From contig JAFTPJ010000091.1 in assembly GCA_017463405.1 (NCBI GenBank), positions 1 through 46,343 of the forward strand: DNA of 46,343 nucleotides, given 5' to 3'. Both the position numbers and the translations under genes were made by a program. The notes under the pieces are model-generated. The model saw only the letters and a program-made list of their open reading frames with translations. It had not been told where the DNA came from and searched no databases. Below, piece after piece: positions 15,346 through 24,328 of the stretch. Each line of letters starts with the position of its first letter. Position 1 is the stretch's first letter. The DNA is from Clostridia bacterium. GTDB lineage: Bacteria > Bacillota > Clostridia > Oscillospirales > CAG-272.

Positions 15346-17925
15346 ATGAAAAAAAGAATTTTATGTACGCTTCTGTGCCTTGTGATGCTGTTCAGTACTG
15401 TCCTGATGGCAGGCTGTTCCACTCCCGAGGGACAGGGGGCGACGACGAAACCCGATGCGTTCGTTGTGATGGTTGACCAACTCGACGGACTCTTTAACCC
15501 CTTCTTCTCAACCAGTGCCAACGACAGCACCATCGTTTCCATGACACAGATCGGCATGCTCACCACGGGTTACGACGGCACCGATGTGACCGTTGCTTAC
15601 GGTGATGATGAGGCAGTTGTGGTCAAGGACTACAGCATCGTGCGCAACGAAGCGGATGACACGACCGTTTATACTTTTGTTATCAAGAACGGTATCACCT
15701 TCTCCGACGGTCACCCTCTGACCATTGAGGATGTCCTCTTTAACATGTACGTTTATCTGGATCCCGTATACACGGGCTCCTCCACCATGTATTCCACCGA
15801 CATTGTCGGTCTGAAGGACTACAGAAACCAGTCTCGCGATTCGGGCACGAGCAATTCCGACGATGCGTTGAATACTGCAGCTGTCAGCCTTGCGAACGAC
15901 CGTATCAAGGAGCTGATCAACCTTTACAAGCAGGTTGGCGATCCGATGAACACGGGCAACTACAGCGCAACCTACGAGACGATGGTCGAGGCGATCAAGA
16001 CGCATGCACTCTCTGTCGGCTATAAAAAGGCTGTTTCCGAGAATCCCGATTCCGTGACCTACGAGCAGCTGTTGGCAGACTACGAGCTGACTCTGAAGCT
16101 CTTCCGTGAGGAGCTCGAAAGAGATTACACGGGCGCGAAGGAGTCCTACACCGAAGAGCCCTACAAGTCCCATTCCGAATTTGCGGATGAAGTGTTCTGC
16201 TTCATGTTCCTCGAGGGCTTTGTTGAGGTCGAATATGCACGTGACGAGAACGGTAAGTTCGATACCACCAAGATTGAGAATCTGACGCCTTCCTACAACA
16301 CGGGCGTTGTAAAGGATAAGGAGTCCGCAATCGAATACGTCTACACCCAGAAGGTAGAGAACGCGCTGACCGAGATTCTGACCGGTTGGGCGACCGCTAC
16401 TGAATTGCTGACACAGTACACTGCAAAGGCAAAGGAGGTCATCATCTCCGAAAAGACCAAGGGCGGTCTTGTGGTAGAGAATATCTCCGGTATCGTTTCT
16501 CTCGGTCACACCACCGATGAGACGAGCGTGACCATCGGAAGCAACACCTATGTGGTGGCACAGGAGCACAATGCGAACGGTACGCCGAAGAACGCGAACG
16601 AGTACGACGTTCTGCAGGTGACCATCAACGGTGTTGACCCCAAGGCGATATGGAACTTCGCGTTCGCGGTTGCACCCCAGCATTACTATGCACCCGGCTA
16701 CGAGGTGGATATTGCCAACAACAAGTTTGGTGTGGATTACGCGTCCTTCTCCTTCATGAGAGACGTGATCCAGTCCACCAAGAACGTCAAGCTGCCGATG
16801 GGTGCGGGCGCTTACAAGGTGACCGACCGTAACGACAGCGATGCCCCCAACGAAAACGATTTCTTCGTCAACAACGTTGTTTACTTCAAGGCGAACGACA
16901 AGTTTATGATGGGCACGCCCAAGATTGAAAAGCTCCGTTACCGTGTGGTCAGCACATCCAACGCAATTGCCGCACTCAAGGAGGGATCGGTTCACTACAT
17001 TTCTCCCCAGTACACGAAGTACAATATTGAACAGCTCAACGGAATGGCTGCAAGCGGCGTTGAGACGCTGAAGAGTGATCAGCTCGGCTACGGTTACATT
17101 GGTATCAATGCGGGCAAGGTGCCGGATATCAACATTCGTAAGGCGATTATGTGCGCAATGGACACCTCGTTGGCATTGAGTTACTACGAGGCAGGAACCG
17201 CAGAGAACATCTACTGGTCCATGTCCACGGTCAGCTGGGCGTATCCGAAGGATGAGCTTGGCAACAATGAGCGTCTGAACGGGCACGATTATCCTGCGCT
17301 GAACTTTAGCAAGGAGACCGCAAAGGTCAAGATTCAGCAGTACATGGATGCAGCAAACGTATCTGCAGGTGACTCCAAGCTCAAGCTGAAGTTTACCATT
17401 GCGGGTGCGGACCTGACCGACCACCCGACCTACCTGACTTTCCGTGCCGCAGCTGACCTGCTCAACGAGATGGGGTGGGATATTGAGGTTGTTCCGGATA
17501 CGCAGGCACTGACCAAGTTGACCACCGGCTCACTGGCAGTCTGGGCGGCAGCATGGGGAAGCACCGTTGACCCCGATATGTATCAGGTTTACCACAAGAA
17601 CTCCACCGCAACCAGCGTCCTGGCTTGGGGTTACCGCGAGATTCTCGCGTCTCCCGGACAGTACGTAGAGGAGACCAAGATTCTCAACAAGCTCAGCGAC
17701 GTTATCGACGAGGCACGTGAGACTGAGGATCGCGAGGAGCGTACCGAGCTTTATAAGGAGGCAATGGGATACGTGCTGGATCTTGCGATCGAGCTTCCCG
17801 TTTACCAGAGAGACGTGCTGTATGCATACGATTCCACGGTCATCAAGAAGGAGTCCATGCCCTCGGCAGTCAACCCCTTCACCTCTCCACTTGATCACAT
17901 CTGGGAGATCGAATTCGCAGGTTGA
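15346..17925 (+). CDS. Peptide ABC transporter substrate-binding lipoprotein (SBP_bac_5 family)
   Basis: An 859-residue extracytoplasmic binding lipoprotein of the OppA/DppA family, with lipobox MAGC (Cys24). Family marks include the early FNPFFS segment, YTFVIKNGITFSDGHPLTIEDVLF, the later FFVNNVVYF and IRKAIMCAMD, and the C-terminal ELPVYQRDVLYAYD. It captures oligopeptides for the permease genes that follow. At 859 residues it is much longer than the usual 500-600: a helical, charged insertion lies at about residues 165-400 (INLYKQ, VGYKKAVSENPDS, LTEILTGWATATELL). AGGAGG lies just before the ATG. A hairpin after the stop may keep this gene more strongly expressed than the membrane parts. 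Confidence 0.93.
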   Translation: MKKRILCTLLCLVMLFSTVLMAGCSTPEGQGATTKPDAFVVMVDQLDGLFNPFFSTSANDSTIVSMTQIGMLTTGYDGTDVTVAYGDDEAVVVKDYSIVRNEADDTTVYTFVIKNGITFSDGHPLTIEDVLFNMYVYLDPVYTGSSTMYSTDIVGLKDYRNQSRDSGTSNSDDALNTAAVSLANDRIKELINLYKQVGDPMNTGNYSATYETMVEAIKTHALSVGYKKAVSENPDSVTYEQLLADYELTLKLFREELERDYTGAKESYTEEPYKSHSEFADEVFCFMFLEGFVEVEYARDENGKFDTTKIENLTPSYNTGVVKDKESAIEYVYTQKVENALTEILTGWATATELLTQYTAKAKEVIISEKTKGGLVVENISGIVSLGHTTDETSVTIGSNTYVVAQEHNANGTPKNANEYDVLQVTINGVDPKAIWNFAFAVAPQHYYAPGYEVDIANNKFGVDYASFSFMRDVIQSTKNVKLPMGAGAYKVTDRNDSDAPNENDFFVNNVVYFKANDKFMMGTPKIEKLRYRVVSTSNAIAALKEGSVHYISPQYTKYNIEQLNGMAASGVETLKSDQLGYGYIGINAGKVPDINIRKAIMCAMDTSLALSYYEAGTAENIYWSMSTVSWAYPKDELGNNERLNGHDYPALNFSKETAKVKIQQYMDAANVSAGDSKLKLKFTIAGADLTDHPTYLTFRAAADLLNEMGWDIEVVPDTQALTKLTTGSLAVWAAAWGSTVDPDMYQVYHKNSTATSVLAWGYREILASPGQYVEETKILNKLSDVIDEARETEDREERTELYKEAMGYVLDLAIELPVYQRDVLYAYDSTVIKKESMPSAVNPFTSPLDHIWEIEFAG

Positions 17926-17939
17926 TCGGAAGACAAATA

Positions 17940-17969
17940 CGAAATGCCGCAAGCATTTGCGGCATTTCG
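17940..17969 (+). terminator. Intercistronic hairpin after the binding-protein gene
   Basis: A 12-base stem, CGAAATGCCGCA / TGCGGCATTTCG (17940-17951, 17958-17969), is followed by a weak T-rich stretch (CATTTGATTTT). It fits a partial terminator or mRNA-protecting hairpin, common between a highly expressed binding-protein gene and its permease genes. Confidence 0.65.
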
Positions 17970-17996
17970 CCCATTCATTTGATTTTGGAGTAAATT

Positions 17997-18959
17997 ATGT
18001 TAAAATACATATTGAAAAGATTGCTTCTGTCGGTACTGATCCTGTTCGGTGTTTCCCTGATCCTATTTATCCTGATCCAGAATATGCCCTCGAGTTTCGC
18101 TGAAAATAAGATCAACGAAATGAATGCGGGCGGTGCGATCGTGGACCAGGCGACCAAGGACGCCATTATGGAAATGTACGATATGAGCTACGGAGAATGG
18201 CTCCGCCGTATCGTGACCCTCGATTTCGGCGAGAGCTTCACACAGTCGATGCCGGTGCTGGACGTTATCAAGAGAGATATGTTTGTCTCCTTCCTTGTCG
18301 CGGCAATTGCAACGATCTTTGAGTTTATGATCGCGATTCCGCTTGGTATCACGGCGGCAACGCACCAGTATTCCTTCCGCGACTATTTTGTGACCGTACT
18401 GGTTATGATCGGTATTTCGCTCCCGGCATTTTTCTTTGGACAGGTGCTCAAGGGCGTGTTTGCAGTAGAGCTTGGGTGGCTACCGTCATCGGGACTCGGG
18501 GACGCGACGCAATCGGCGACGGGAATTGCGTACGTGCTGGAATATGTTCGCTATCTCGTGCTTCCGATTGCGACCGTCGTCATTTTGAGTATCGGCGGAA
18601 GAATGCGTATGACCCGCACGAATATGCTCGAAGTCCTCAATTCCGACTACATCCGTACCGCGAGAGCCAAGGGGCTCAAGGAGCGCGTGGTTATCTACAA
18701 GCATGCGTTCCGCAACACGATGATTCCGCTGGTGACGAGTCTTGCGGGATTGTTGCCTTCGCTGTTCTCGGGTGCGATCATCACCGAGCAGATTTTCGAC
18801 CTGCCCGGTATCGGTAATACCGCGTACAAAGCCATGATTGTTGGCGACGTGCCCGTTATTATGGGCTATAATATGTTTCTGGCATTGTTGAGTATCATCG
18901 GCGTGCTGCTGGCAGACCTGATGTATGCAGTGGTTGACCCCCGTGTCAAGCTGAAGTAA
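17997..18959 (+). CDS. Peptide ABC transporter permease (OppB/DppB type)
   Basis: A 320-residue inner membrane subunit. The N-terminal helix MLKYILKRLLLSVLILFGVSL and the following IQNMPSS are typical of OppB/DppB. Five further hydrophobic segments are seen, and the cytoplasmic EAA loop (YIRTARAKGLKERVVIYKHAFRN) contacts the ATPases. The C-terminus ends in ADLMYAVVDPRVKLK, the usual tail of this family. GGAG precedes the ATG. It pairs with the permease gene nine bases downstream to form the membrane channel for peptides. Confidence 0.95.
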   Translation: MLKYILKRLLLSVLILFGVSLILFILIQNMPSSFAENKINEMNAGGAIVDQATKDAIMEMYDMSYGEWLRRIVTLDFGESFTQSMPVLDVIKRDMFVSFLVAAIATIFEFMIAIPLGITAATHQYSFRDYFVTVLVMIGISLPAFFFGQVLKGVFAVELGWLPSSGLGDATQSATGIAYVLEYVRYLVLPIATVVILSIGGRMRMTRTNMLEVLNSDYIRTARAKGLKERVVIYKHAFRNTMIPLVTSLAGLLPSLFSGAIITEQIFDLPGIGNTAYKAMIVGDVPVIMGYNMFLALLSIIGVLLADLMYAVVDPRVKLK

Positions 18960-18968
18960 AGGAGTATT

Positions 18969-20078
18969 ATGAAAGAGCGTAATGAAATGAATGAAGCCGC
19001 AGCGGTAGAGGATATCGAAGCGGTTGAGGCGCGTGGGGCAGAGGAGCTTGAGACTCCCTTGGATCGCAACGTGCGCCTGATGTCGCCGACCAGAATGGTC
19101 CTGCGTCGCTTTTTCCGTTCCAAACTCAGCGTGGTGGGGCTTATCATGTTGCTGGCGGTGTTCCTGTTCTGCTTTGTAGGACCTCTGATCTGGACGCAGT
19201 GGGGTGAGATTGAGGTCGATGACACTCCTATGGTGGAGTATTCGACCAAGACCTATGAGTACACGCTGGATGGAAAAACGCATACCGTTTATCAAGTGAT
19301 CGAAAAGATCGAAAAGGAGAACGCGCTCGCTCCCATGAGCGCGGAGCATCCACTTGGAACCGACAAGACCGGATACGACGTACTGGCGCGTTTGATGTAC
19401 GGCGGTCAGATTTCTCTGATGATCGGATTTTTGTCGGTGTTCATCATCACGCTGCTCGGTGTGATTCTCGGCGGTATCGCGGGATACTTTGGCGGTATCG
19501 TGGACAACGTGATCATGCGTATCTGCGACGTGCTGATGTGCATTCCCGGATTTCCCATCATGCTGGTGTTCGGTACTGTGCTGACCGCTTTTGGTGAGCT
19601 GGAAAACCCGAACGCGATTCAGGCGCTGATGGGGGACTCCCGTTACCGTATTTATTTTCTGATGGCGTTTCTGACGCTGTTCTCATGGCCCGGCACGGCA
19701 CGGCTTGTGCGCGGTCAGATTCTCTCCTTGCGTGAGCAGGAGTACATGGTTGCGGCAGAGGCAATGGGATATTCCACTGCCCGCAAGATCTTCAAGCATC
19801 TTGTCCCAAACGTCATGCCCCAGCTGATTGTTTCTATGACCCTCAGTCTTGGCAGTATGATCCTGTACGAGGCGTCGCTGTCCTTCCTGAACATGGGTGT
19901 ACAGCCGCCGTATGCTGCATGGGGTACAATGATCAACGCCGCGAGCGATCTCAATATTCTCGAAAACTACATCAACATCTGGGCGCCCCCCGGTATCTGC
20001 ATTGTGATTGCCGTGCTCGGCTTTAACTTTGTGGGTGACGGTCTGCGTGACGCGCTCGATCCCAAGTCAAGGAGGTAA
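18969..20078 (+). CDS. Peptide ABC transporter permease (OppC/DppC type)
   Basis: A 369-residue second membrane subunit. An acidic N-terminal tail is followed by [19 protein letters not shown], the OppC_N-type first helix. An extracytoplasmic stretch carries the family motif [20 protein letters not shown]. The remaining helices contain an EAA loop ([24 protein letters not shown]). The end, [14 protein letters not shown], is the standard OppC terminus. The outer segment between helix 1 and the HPLGTD motif is rather long (about 70 residues). The ATG follows GGAG by four bases. Confidence 0.95.
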   Translation: MKERNEMNEAAAVEDIEAVEARGAEELETPLDRNVRLMSPTRMVLRRFFRSKLSVVGLIMLLAVFLFCFVGPLIWTQWGEIEVDDTPMVEYSTKTYEYTLDGKTHTVYQVIEKIEKENALAPMSAEHPLGTDKTGYDVLARLMYGGQISLMIGFLSVFIITLLGVILGGIAGYFGGIVDNVIMRICDVLMCIPGFPIMLVFGTVLTAFGELENPNAIQALMGDSRYRIYFLMAFLTLFSWPGTARLVRGQILSLREQEYMVAAEAMGYSTARKIFKHLVPNVMPQLIVSMTLSLGSMILYEASLSFLNMGVQPPYAAWGTMINAASDLNILENYINIWAPPGICIVIAVLGFNFVGDGLRDALDPKSRR

Positions 20079-20083
20079 TGGCA

Positions 20084-21355
20084 ATGGCAAAGACGAACAA
20101 AAGCAACCATTATCTTTCGGGCAGAGAGATCCGTGCGATTGCAAAGGAAAATCGCAAGATTACCAAGGCGCTGGAGAAGAGAAAGCACAGACGTGCGAAG
20201 GAAGAAGAATTTGTTTCCGCAATGAAGGATGACAGTAACATCCTTGAGATCGAGGATCTGCATACCTATTTTTACACCGATCAGGGTGTGGTCAAGGCGG
20301 TCAACGGTGTGTCCTTCGAGGTGCCGCAGAATGCCACGGTGGGTATCGTGGGTGAGTCGGGCTGCGGAAAGAGTGTGACCAGCATGTCGGTTATGCAGCT
20401 GGTGCAGGGACCTGCGGGACAGATTGTTTCGGGAAATATCCGCTTCAAGGCGTGTGATTACCGCCGCGACAAAAAGGGAAATCCCGTGGCGGTGAAGCAG
20501 GCGGACGGAAGCCGTACGTTTGAAACCGAGGAAAAAGTCTATGACATCGCGAATATGCCCGTGAGCGAGATTTTCCGCATTCGCGGCAGACAGATCGCGA
20601 TGATCTTCCAGGAGCCGATGACCTCGCTCAACCCTGTGTTTACCATCGGAAATCAGCTGGATGAGGTCACCTTCATCCACGTTCCCGGGGCGACGAAGGA
20701 GATGGCAAAGGCAAAATCGATGGAGATGCTCAATCTTGTCGGCATTGCCGCTCCCGAGCGCGTGTATAAATCCTATCCGCACGAGTTGTCGGGCGGTATG
20801 AGACAGCGTGTGATGATCGCGATGGCACTGGCGTGCAACCCGCGCCTGATTATTGCCGACGAGCCGACCACCGCGCTGGACGTAACCATTCAGGCGCAGA
20901 TTCTGGATCTGTTCCGCGATCTGAAGACCAAGATCAACGGTTCAATTCTGCTGATTACCCACGACCTCGGCGTCGTGGCGGAGATGGCAGATTACGTTGT
21001 GGTGATGTATGCAGGTCGCGTGATCGAAAAGGGAACGGTGCGCGAGATCTTCCACAATCCGTTGCACCCGTACACGGAGGGCTTGCAGAAGTCCAAGCCG
21101 ACGATGGATTCGGACAGCGATTCGCTGTTCAACATTCCCGGCAACGTCCCGAACCCCGTGAATATGCCCGACCATTGCTACTTCAAGGAACGGTGCGCAA
21201 AATGTACGAAGAAGTGCAGCGGCGATTATCCGAAGATGATTCAGGTCAGCCCGACGCACTTTGTTGCGTGCCATCTGTACGATAACGAAACGCGATTTGG
21301 CAAGGCTCTGGTCAATCGGGCAGTGCAGCGCCGTTTGGAAAAGGAAGGGGTGTAA
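20084..21355 (+). CDS. Peptide ABC transporter ATP-binding protein (OppD/DppD type)
   Basis: A 423-residue ATPase that powers import. Walker A is GESGCGKS (from residue 90), the ABC signature LSGGMRQR (near 235), Walker [13 protein letters not shown], and the switch His is in LLITHDLG. The oligopeptide C-terminal region carries a Cys cluster ([10 protein letters not shown] ... FVACHLY), as in OppD/DppD, where it may bind an iron-sulfur cluster. An ATG at 20078 overlaps the previous stop, but it is only two bases from GGAGG; the in-frame ATG at 20084 is at eight bases and is preferred. The protein has an odd extension of about 55 basic residues before the ATPase fold ([16 protein letters not shown]-like). 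Confidence 0.94.
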   Translation: MAKTNKSNHYLSGREIRAIAKENRKITKALEKRKHRRAKEEEFVSAMKDDSNILEIEDLHTYFYTDQGVVKAVNGVSFEVPQNATVGIVGESGCGKSVTSMSVMQLVQGPAGQIVSGNIRFKACDYRRDKKGNPVAVKQADGSRTFETEEKVYDIANMPVSEIFRIRGRQIAMIFQEPMTSLNPVFTIGNQLDEVTFIHVPGATKEMAKAKSMEMLNLVGIAAPERVYKSYPHELSGGMRQRVMIAMALACNPRLIIADEPTTALDVTIQAQILDLFRDLKTKINGSILLITHDLGVVAEMADYVVVMYAGRVIEKGTVREIFHNPLHPYTEGLQKSKPTMDSDSDSLFNIPGNVPNPVNMPDHCYFKERCAKCTKKCSGDYPKMIQVSPTHFVACHLYDNETRFGKALVNRAVQRRLEKEGV

Positions 21356-21357
21356 GC

Positions 21358-22362
21358 ATGGCAGACGAAGCAATGAAACAGGATTCCGAATATTTACTGG
21401 AGGTGCGCCATCTGCGCAAGTGCTTTCCGCTTCAGAAGAATCTGCTCGGCAAGGTACAAAAGGAGCTGGTTGCCGTTGACGATGTCTCTTTTACGGTAAA
21501 GGCAGGCGAGACACTCGGCATCGTGGGTGAGTCCGGCTGCGGAAAGACCACGATGGGACGTACGATCTTAAAGCTCCACGAGCCAAGCGGCGGACAGATC
21601 ATTTTCAACGGTGAGGACATCACCAATTACAAAAATGCGCAGATGCGTCATCTGCGTACCGATATGCAGATCATTTTCCAGGATCCGTATTCCTCGCTGC
21701 CGCCCCGTGCGACGGTAGGAGAGATTCTGTCCGAGCCTGTCAAGGTGCATCATATTGTGCCTGCGAGCGAGGTTAAGGACTACGTCATCGACCTGATGGA
21801 GCGGTGCGGACTGCGCGATTACTACTACGAGCGATACCCGCACGAATTCTCGGGCGGACAGCGTCAGCGTATTTGTATTGCGCGCGCACTGTCGGTCAAT
21901 CCGAAGCTGGTCATTTGCGACGAGCCCGTATCGGCGCTTGACGTATCGATTCAGGCGCAGATCATCAATCTGCTTAAGGATTTGCAGAACTCCATGAACC
22001 TGACCTATCTGTTCATTTCCCACGACCTGTCGGTGGTCAAATTTATCTCCGATAAGGTGGGCGTGATGTATCTGGGTGCGATGATGGAGTTCGGTGACAA
22101 AAAGGACATTTTTGCCAACCCGATTCATCCGTACACGCAGGCGCTGTTCTCGGCAATCCCGAATCCGAATCCCGACGTCAAGATGAACCGCATCGTGCTG
22201 GGCGGCGACATTCCGTCTCCCGCCAATCCTCCCAAGGGCTGTCGCTTCCACACGCGTTGCCCGTACGCGACCGAAAAGTGCCGCCACTGTACTCCCGCAT
22301 ACCGCGAGTACGAAAAGGGACATTTCGCCGCTTGCCATCTTCTTGATGGGGAAGAGGCGTGA
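21358..22362 (+). CDS. Peptide ABC transporter ATP-binding protein (OppF/DppF type)
   Basis: A 334-residue second ATPase. It has the typical start [12 protein letters not shown], Walker [10 protein letters not shown], the Q-loop segment [15 protein letters not shown], signature FSGGQRQR, Walker [13 protein letters not shown], and His in FISHDLS. The C-terminal part has [18 protein letters not shown] ... HFAACHLL, the oligo_HPY Cys cluster of OppF. It starts two bases after the stop of the other ATPase gene, with a G-rich ribosome binding site inside that gene. The two ATPases should form a heterodimer beneath the permeases. Confidence 0.95.
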   Translation: MADEAMKQDSEYLLEVRHLRKCFPLQKNLLGKVQKELVAVDDVSFTVKAGETLGIVGESGCGKTTMGRTILKLHEPSGGQIIFNGEDITNYKNAQMRHLRTDMQIIFQDPYSSLPPRATVGEILSEPVKVHHIVPASEVKDYVIDLMERCGLRDYYYERYPHEFSGGQRQRICIARALSVNPKLVICDEPVSALDVSIQAQIINLLKDLQNSMNLTYLFISHDLSVVKFISDKVGVMYLGAMMEFGDKKDIFANPIHPYTQALFSAIPNPNPDVKMNRIVLGGDIPSPANPPKGCRFHTRCPYATEKCRHCTPAYREYEKGHFAACHLLDGEEA

Positions 22363-22364
22363 GC

Positions 22365-22628
22365 ATGGGACAGAAGAAGAAAAAGGAGAAGCCGATTTAC
22401 GTCGACGACGGCTCGACCGTAGCCGATATGTCCTCGCTGACAGGAAAACCATCCGCGGGGGAGGGCAAGGGCGAGCGGAACGGGAGCGGCAAGCGCTCCG
22501 TTCCGCGCTCGGCAATGCGCGATCAGCTCCGCACGTTCACCGACGCGCAGAAGATGATGTTTTTGCCGATGCTCGCAGTGCTCGGCATTCTCGCACTTGC
22601 GTTTTTGATCATCTATTTTCTGCTGTAA
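22365..22628 (+). CDS. Small single-pass membrane protein at the end of the peptide-transporter operon
   Basis: An 87-residue protein with a Lys-rich N-terminus (MGQKKKKEKP), a polar Gly/Ser/Lys-rich middle, and one C-terminal transmembrane helix (about 68-87). It looks tail-anchored with most of the chain in the cytoplasm. A GTG at 22359 overlaps the ATPase stop, but AGAGG is better placed for the ATG at 22365. I do not recognise a family. Its position as last gene of the transporter operon suggests a small accessory or assembly factor, which is an inference. Confidence 0.8.
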   Translation: MGQKKKKEKPIYVDDGSTVADMSSLTGKPSAGEGKGERNGSGKRSVPRSAMRDQLRTFTDAQKMMFLPMLAVLGILALAFLIIYFLL

Positions 22629-22633
22629 GGCAT

Positions 22634-22676
22634 AAAAGGGGTGAGTCGAATGCGAAAATCGCATTCGACTCACCCC
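22634..22676 (-). terminator. Long perfect palindrome: terminator of the aminopeptidase gene
   Basis: An 18-base perfect stem with an AAA loop (22638-22655, 22659-22676; arms begin GGGGTGAGTCGAATGCGA). On the minus strand it is followed by TTTTATG. It lies about 55 bases past the aminopeptidase stop, and on the plus strand it sits nine bases after the last transporter gene. It could therefore act in both directions. Confidence 0.8.
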
Positions 22677-22704
22677 GCCGTTTTTGCGGAAGTATTTACG
22701 CTTT

Positions 22705-22733
22705 GGCTGCGCAAATGGCGCAGCCCTTTTTTT
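22705..22733 (+). terminator. Intrinsic terminator of the peptide-transporter operon
   Basis: GGCTGCGC / GCGCAGCC (22705-22712, 22718-22725) with a five-base loop is followed by CTTTTTTT. The T-run overlaps the stop codon of the convergent aminopeptidase gene. Confidence 0.85.
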
Positions 22734-23958
22734 AAAATGCCCAGTTGCCGTTTTCGAAAATCGGCACGCGCCGTCCGTCACGGGTGACGGCGGTGATGGA
22801 AAGATCGGCGGTGCCAATCATGAAATCGACGTGGATCATCGAATCGTTGATGCCCTTGTCGTAGCATTCCTGCATGGTGTACCGGTCGTAGTCCCTGATG
22901 ACGTTTGTGAAGCCGTGACCGAGCGCCAGGTGGCACGCAGCGTTCTCGTCAAACAGCGTGTTGTAGAACAGAATTCCCGAGTTGCAGATCGGGCTGTCGT
23001 ACGGCACCAGGGCGCACTCACCGAGATACGCAGCACCCTCGTCCATCGAGATCATCTCCTGCAGGAGTGCGTCACCCACATCGGCGTGTGCCTCGACGAC
23101 CTTGCCGCCCTCAAAGCGCATCCGGAAGTTGTCGATCAGCTCACTGCGGTACGACAGCGGCTTGGACGAGTAGACGATACCGTCTGCCACGCCCTTTTTC
23201 GGAGAGATAAAGACCTCCTCGGACGGAATATTCGGGTTGAACACGGTGCCCGAGCCCTGGGTTGCCTCGGCGCCGCCCATAAAGAGCGCGTCCTCAATCA
23301 TACCCACACGCAGGTCGGTGCCGTTCGCCGCGCGATACTCCAGCGTCTCGATGCCGAGGCTGTTGAGGTACGCACAGCGCGCCTCCAGATCCTTGTTGTG
23401 CGCCTCCCATGCCGCCATCGGATCGCCGTCGGCGCGCGAAGTGTAGAGAATTGCCTCCCACAGCTTTTCGATTGCCTGATTTTTCGAAAGCCCGGGGAAC
23501 ACCTTTTTCGCCCATGCCGCACCGGGAACGGCAGCGATGCACCACTGATATTTGTTTTCCATCGCGTCACGGTAGGGTTTGCGGATTTTGTATTTCGCCT
23601 GCGCCGCCTTGGACATTTTTGCCTGATTGACACCCTTGAGTCCGTCGGGATCGTCGGATTCGAGCCAGATGGTCACGGGGAGCGTTTCGGACTCGTGCTT
23701 GAGCTTGGCAACCTCCCAATCCTCCATCGTAGAGAGGACTTTGAGGGTTGCTTTTTTCTGCGTGAGCTTGGTGACGCCAAGGTCGCTCCATTCCACGCGC
23801 ACCATGCGCGCGCCGCATGCGTAGCATTCCTCCGTAAGCATACGGACAAATTCGGGCTGATCGAGCGAGGCGCGGATGATGACATCCTGCCCCTTTTGCA
23901 CGTTGCCGCCCGCCCGCGCGATCAGCCGCGCGTAATTTCTGAGTACTGTTTTTTTCAT
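22732..23958 (-). CDS. M29-family metallo-aminopeptidase
   Basis: A 408-residue cytoplasmic enzyme of the AmpS / thermophilic aminopeptidase family (M29), which removes N-terminal residues from peptides using two metal ions. Family motifs are present in order: NIPSEEVFISP (metal Glu), GAAYLGECALVP (second Glu), HLALGHGF (His), and MIHVDFMIG (His and Asp). The length matches the family (about 410). The ATG at 23958 is preferred over one 39 bases upstream, because AGGA lies seven bases before it. The gene faces the peptide-transporter operon, and its product could digest imported peptides. Confidence 0.95.
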   Translation of the reverse strand: MKKTVLRNYARLIARAGGNVQKGQDVIIRASLDQPEFVRMLTEECYACGARMVRVEWSDLGVTKLTQKKATLKVLSTMEDWEVAKLKHESETLPVTIWLESDDPDGLKGVNQAKMSKAAQAKYKIRKPYRDAMENKYQWCIAAVPGAAWAKKVFPGLSKNQAIEKLWEAILYTSRADGDPMAAWEAHNKDLEARCAYLNSLGIETLEYRAANGTDLRVGMIEDALFMGGAEATQGSGTVFNPNIPSEEVFISPKKGVADGIVYSSKPLSYRSELIDNFRMRFEGGKVVEAHADVGDALLQEMISMDEGAAYLGECALVPYDSPICNSGILFYNTLFDENAACHLALGHGFTNVIRDYDRYTMQECYDKGINDSMIHVDFMIGTADLSITAVTRDGRRVPIFENGNWAF

Positions 23959-24009
23959 ATTTCGATCCTTTCCGCCGCGGAATCCGCGATTTTTCATTCG
24001 ATTATCTAT

Positions 24010-24038
24010 ATTATACCAAAAAAAGCGCGAAAAAACAA
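24010..24038 (-). promoter_or_regulatory. Sigma-A promoter of the aminopeptidase gene
   Basis: On the minus strand TTGTTT (24038-24033) and TATAAT (24015-24010) are 17 bases apart with TGG before the -10 box. Transcription would start near 24003, about 45 bases before the ATG. Confidence 0.7.
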
Positions 24039-24124
24039 TATGGATTGCAAAAAAAGTGGGGGATTGGAATTTTGGGAAAGGAAATCAGCGTTTTTTTTCA
24101 AAAGCGACTGATTCAAAATCCGAT

Positions 24125-24186
24125 CGGCGTAGCCCCTCCTGTTGCCGCCTTCCTCACAGGAAGAAGGGGGCACGGTTGAGGCGCCG
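24125..24186. repeat. Structured intergenic repeat element
   Basis: This 62-base element has nested inverted repeats: CGGCG / CGCCG at the ends, GCCCC / GGGGC inside, and CTTCCT-CAC-AGGAAG at the tip (24149-24163). It shares GCGTAGCCCCT (24127-24137) with 28004-28014. No T-tract follows. It resembles small palindromic elements scattered between genes in Clostridia. The rest of the gap from 24039 to the promoter at 24294 shows no gene. Confidence 0.5.
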
Positions 24187-24293
24187 TAAAAATAGCGGAA
24201 ATTGCAATGACGAGCGCCCGTCGGAAAGGGAAGATTTTTATGGTTTGTATAAATTGTACAATTTGCAAAAGCGCTTTTTGTCATTTTTAATGA

Positions 24294-24322
24294 TTGACAA
24301 AAACGGGCAGGAGTGATATAAT
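24294..24322 (+). promoter_or_regulatory. Consensus sigma-A promoter of the 1,022-residue secreted protein gene
   Basis: Perfect TTGACA (24294-24299) and TATAAT (24317-24322) boxes with a 17-base spacer and TGA before the -10 box. It is one of the two best promoters in the window, matched only by the infC promoter. Transcription would start near 24329. Confidence 0.9.
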
Positions 24323-24328
24323 AATGAT

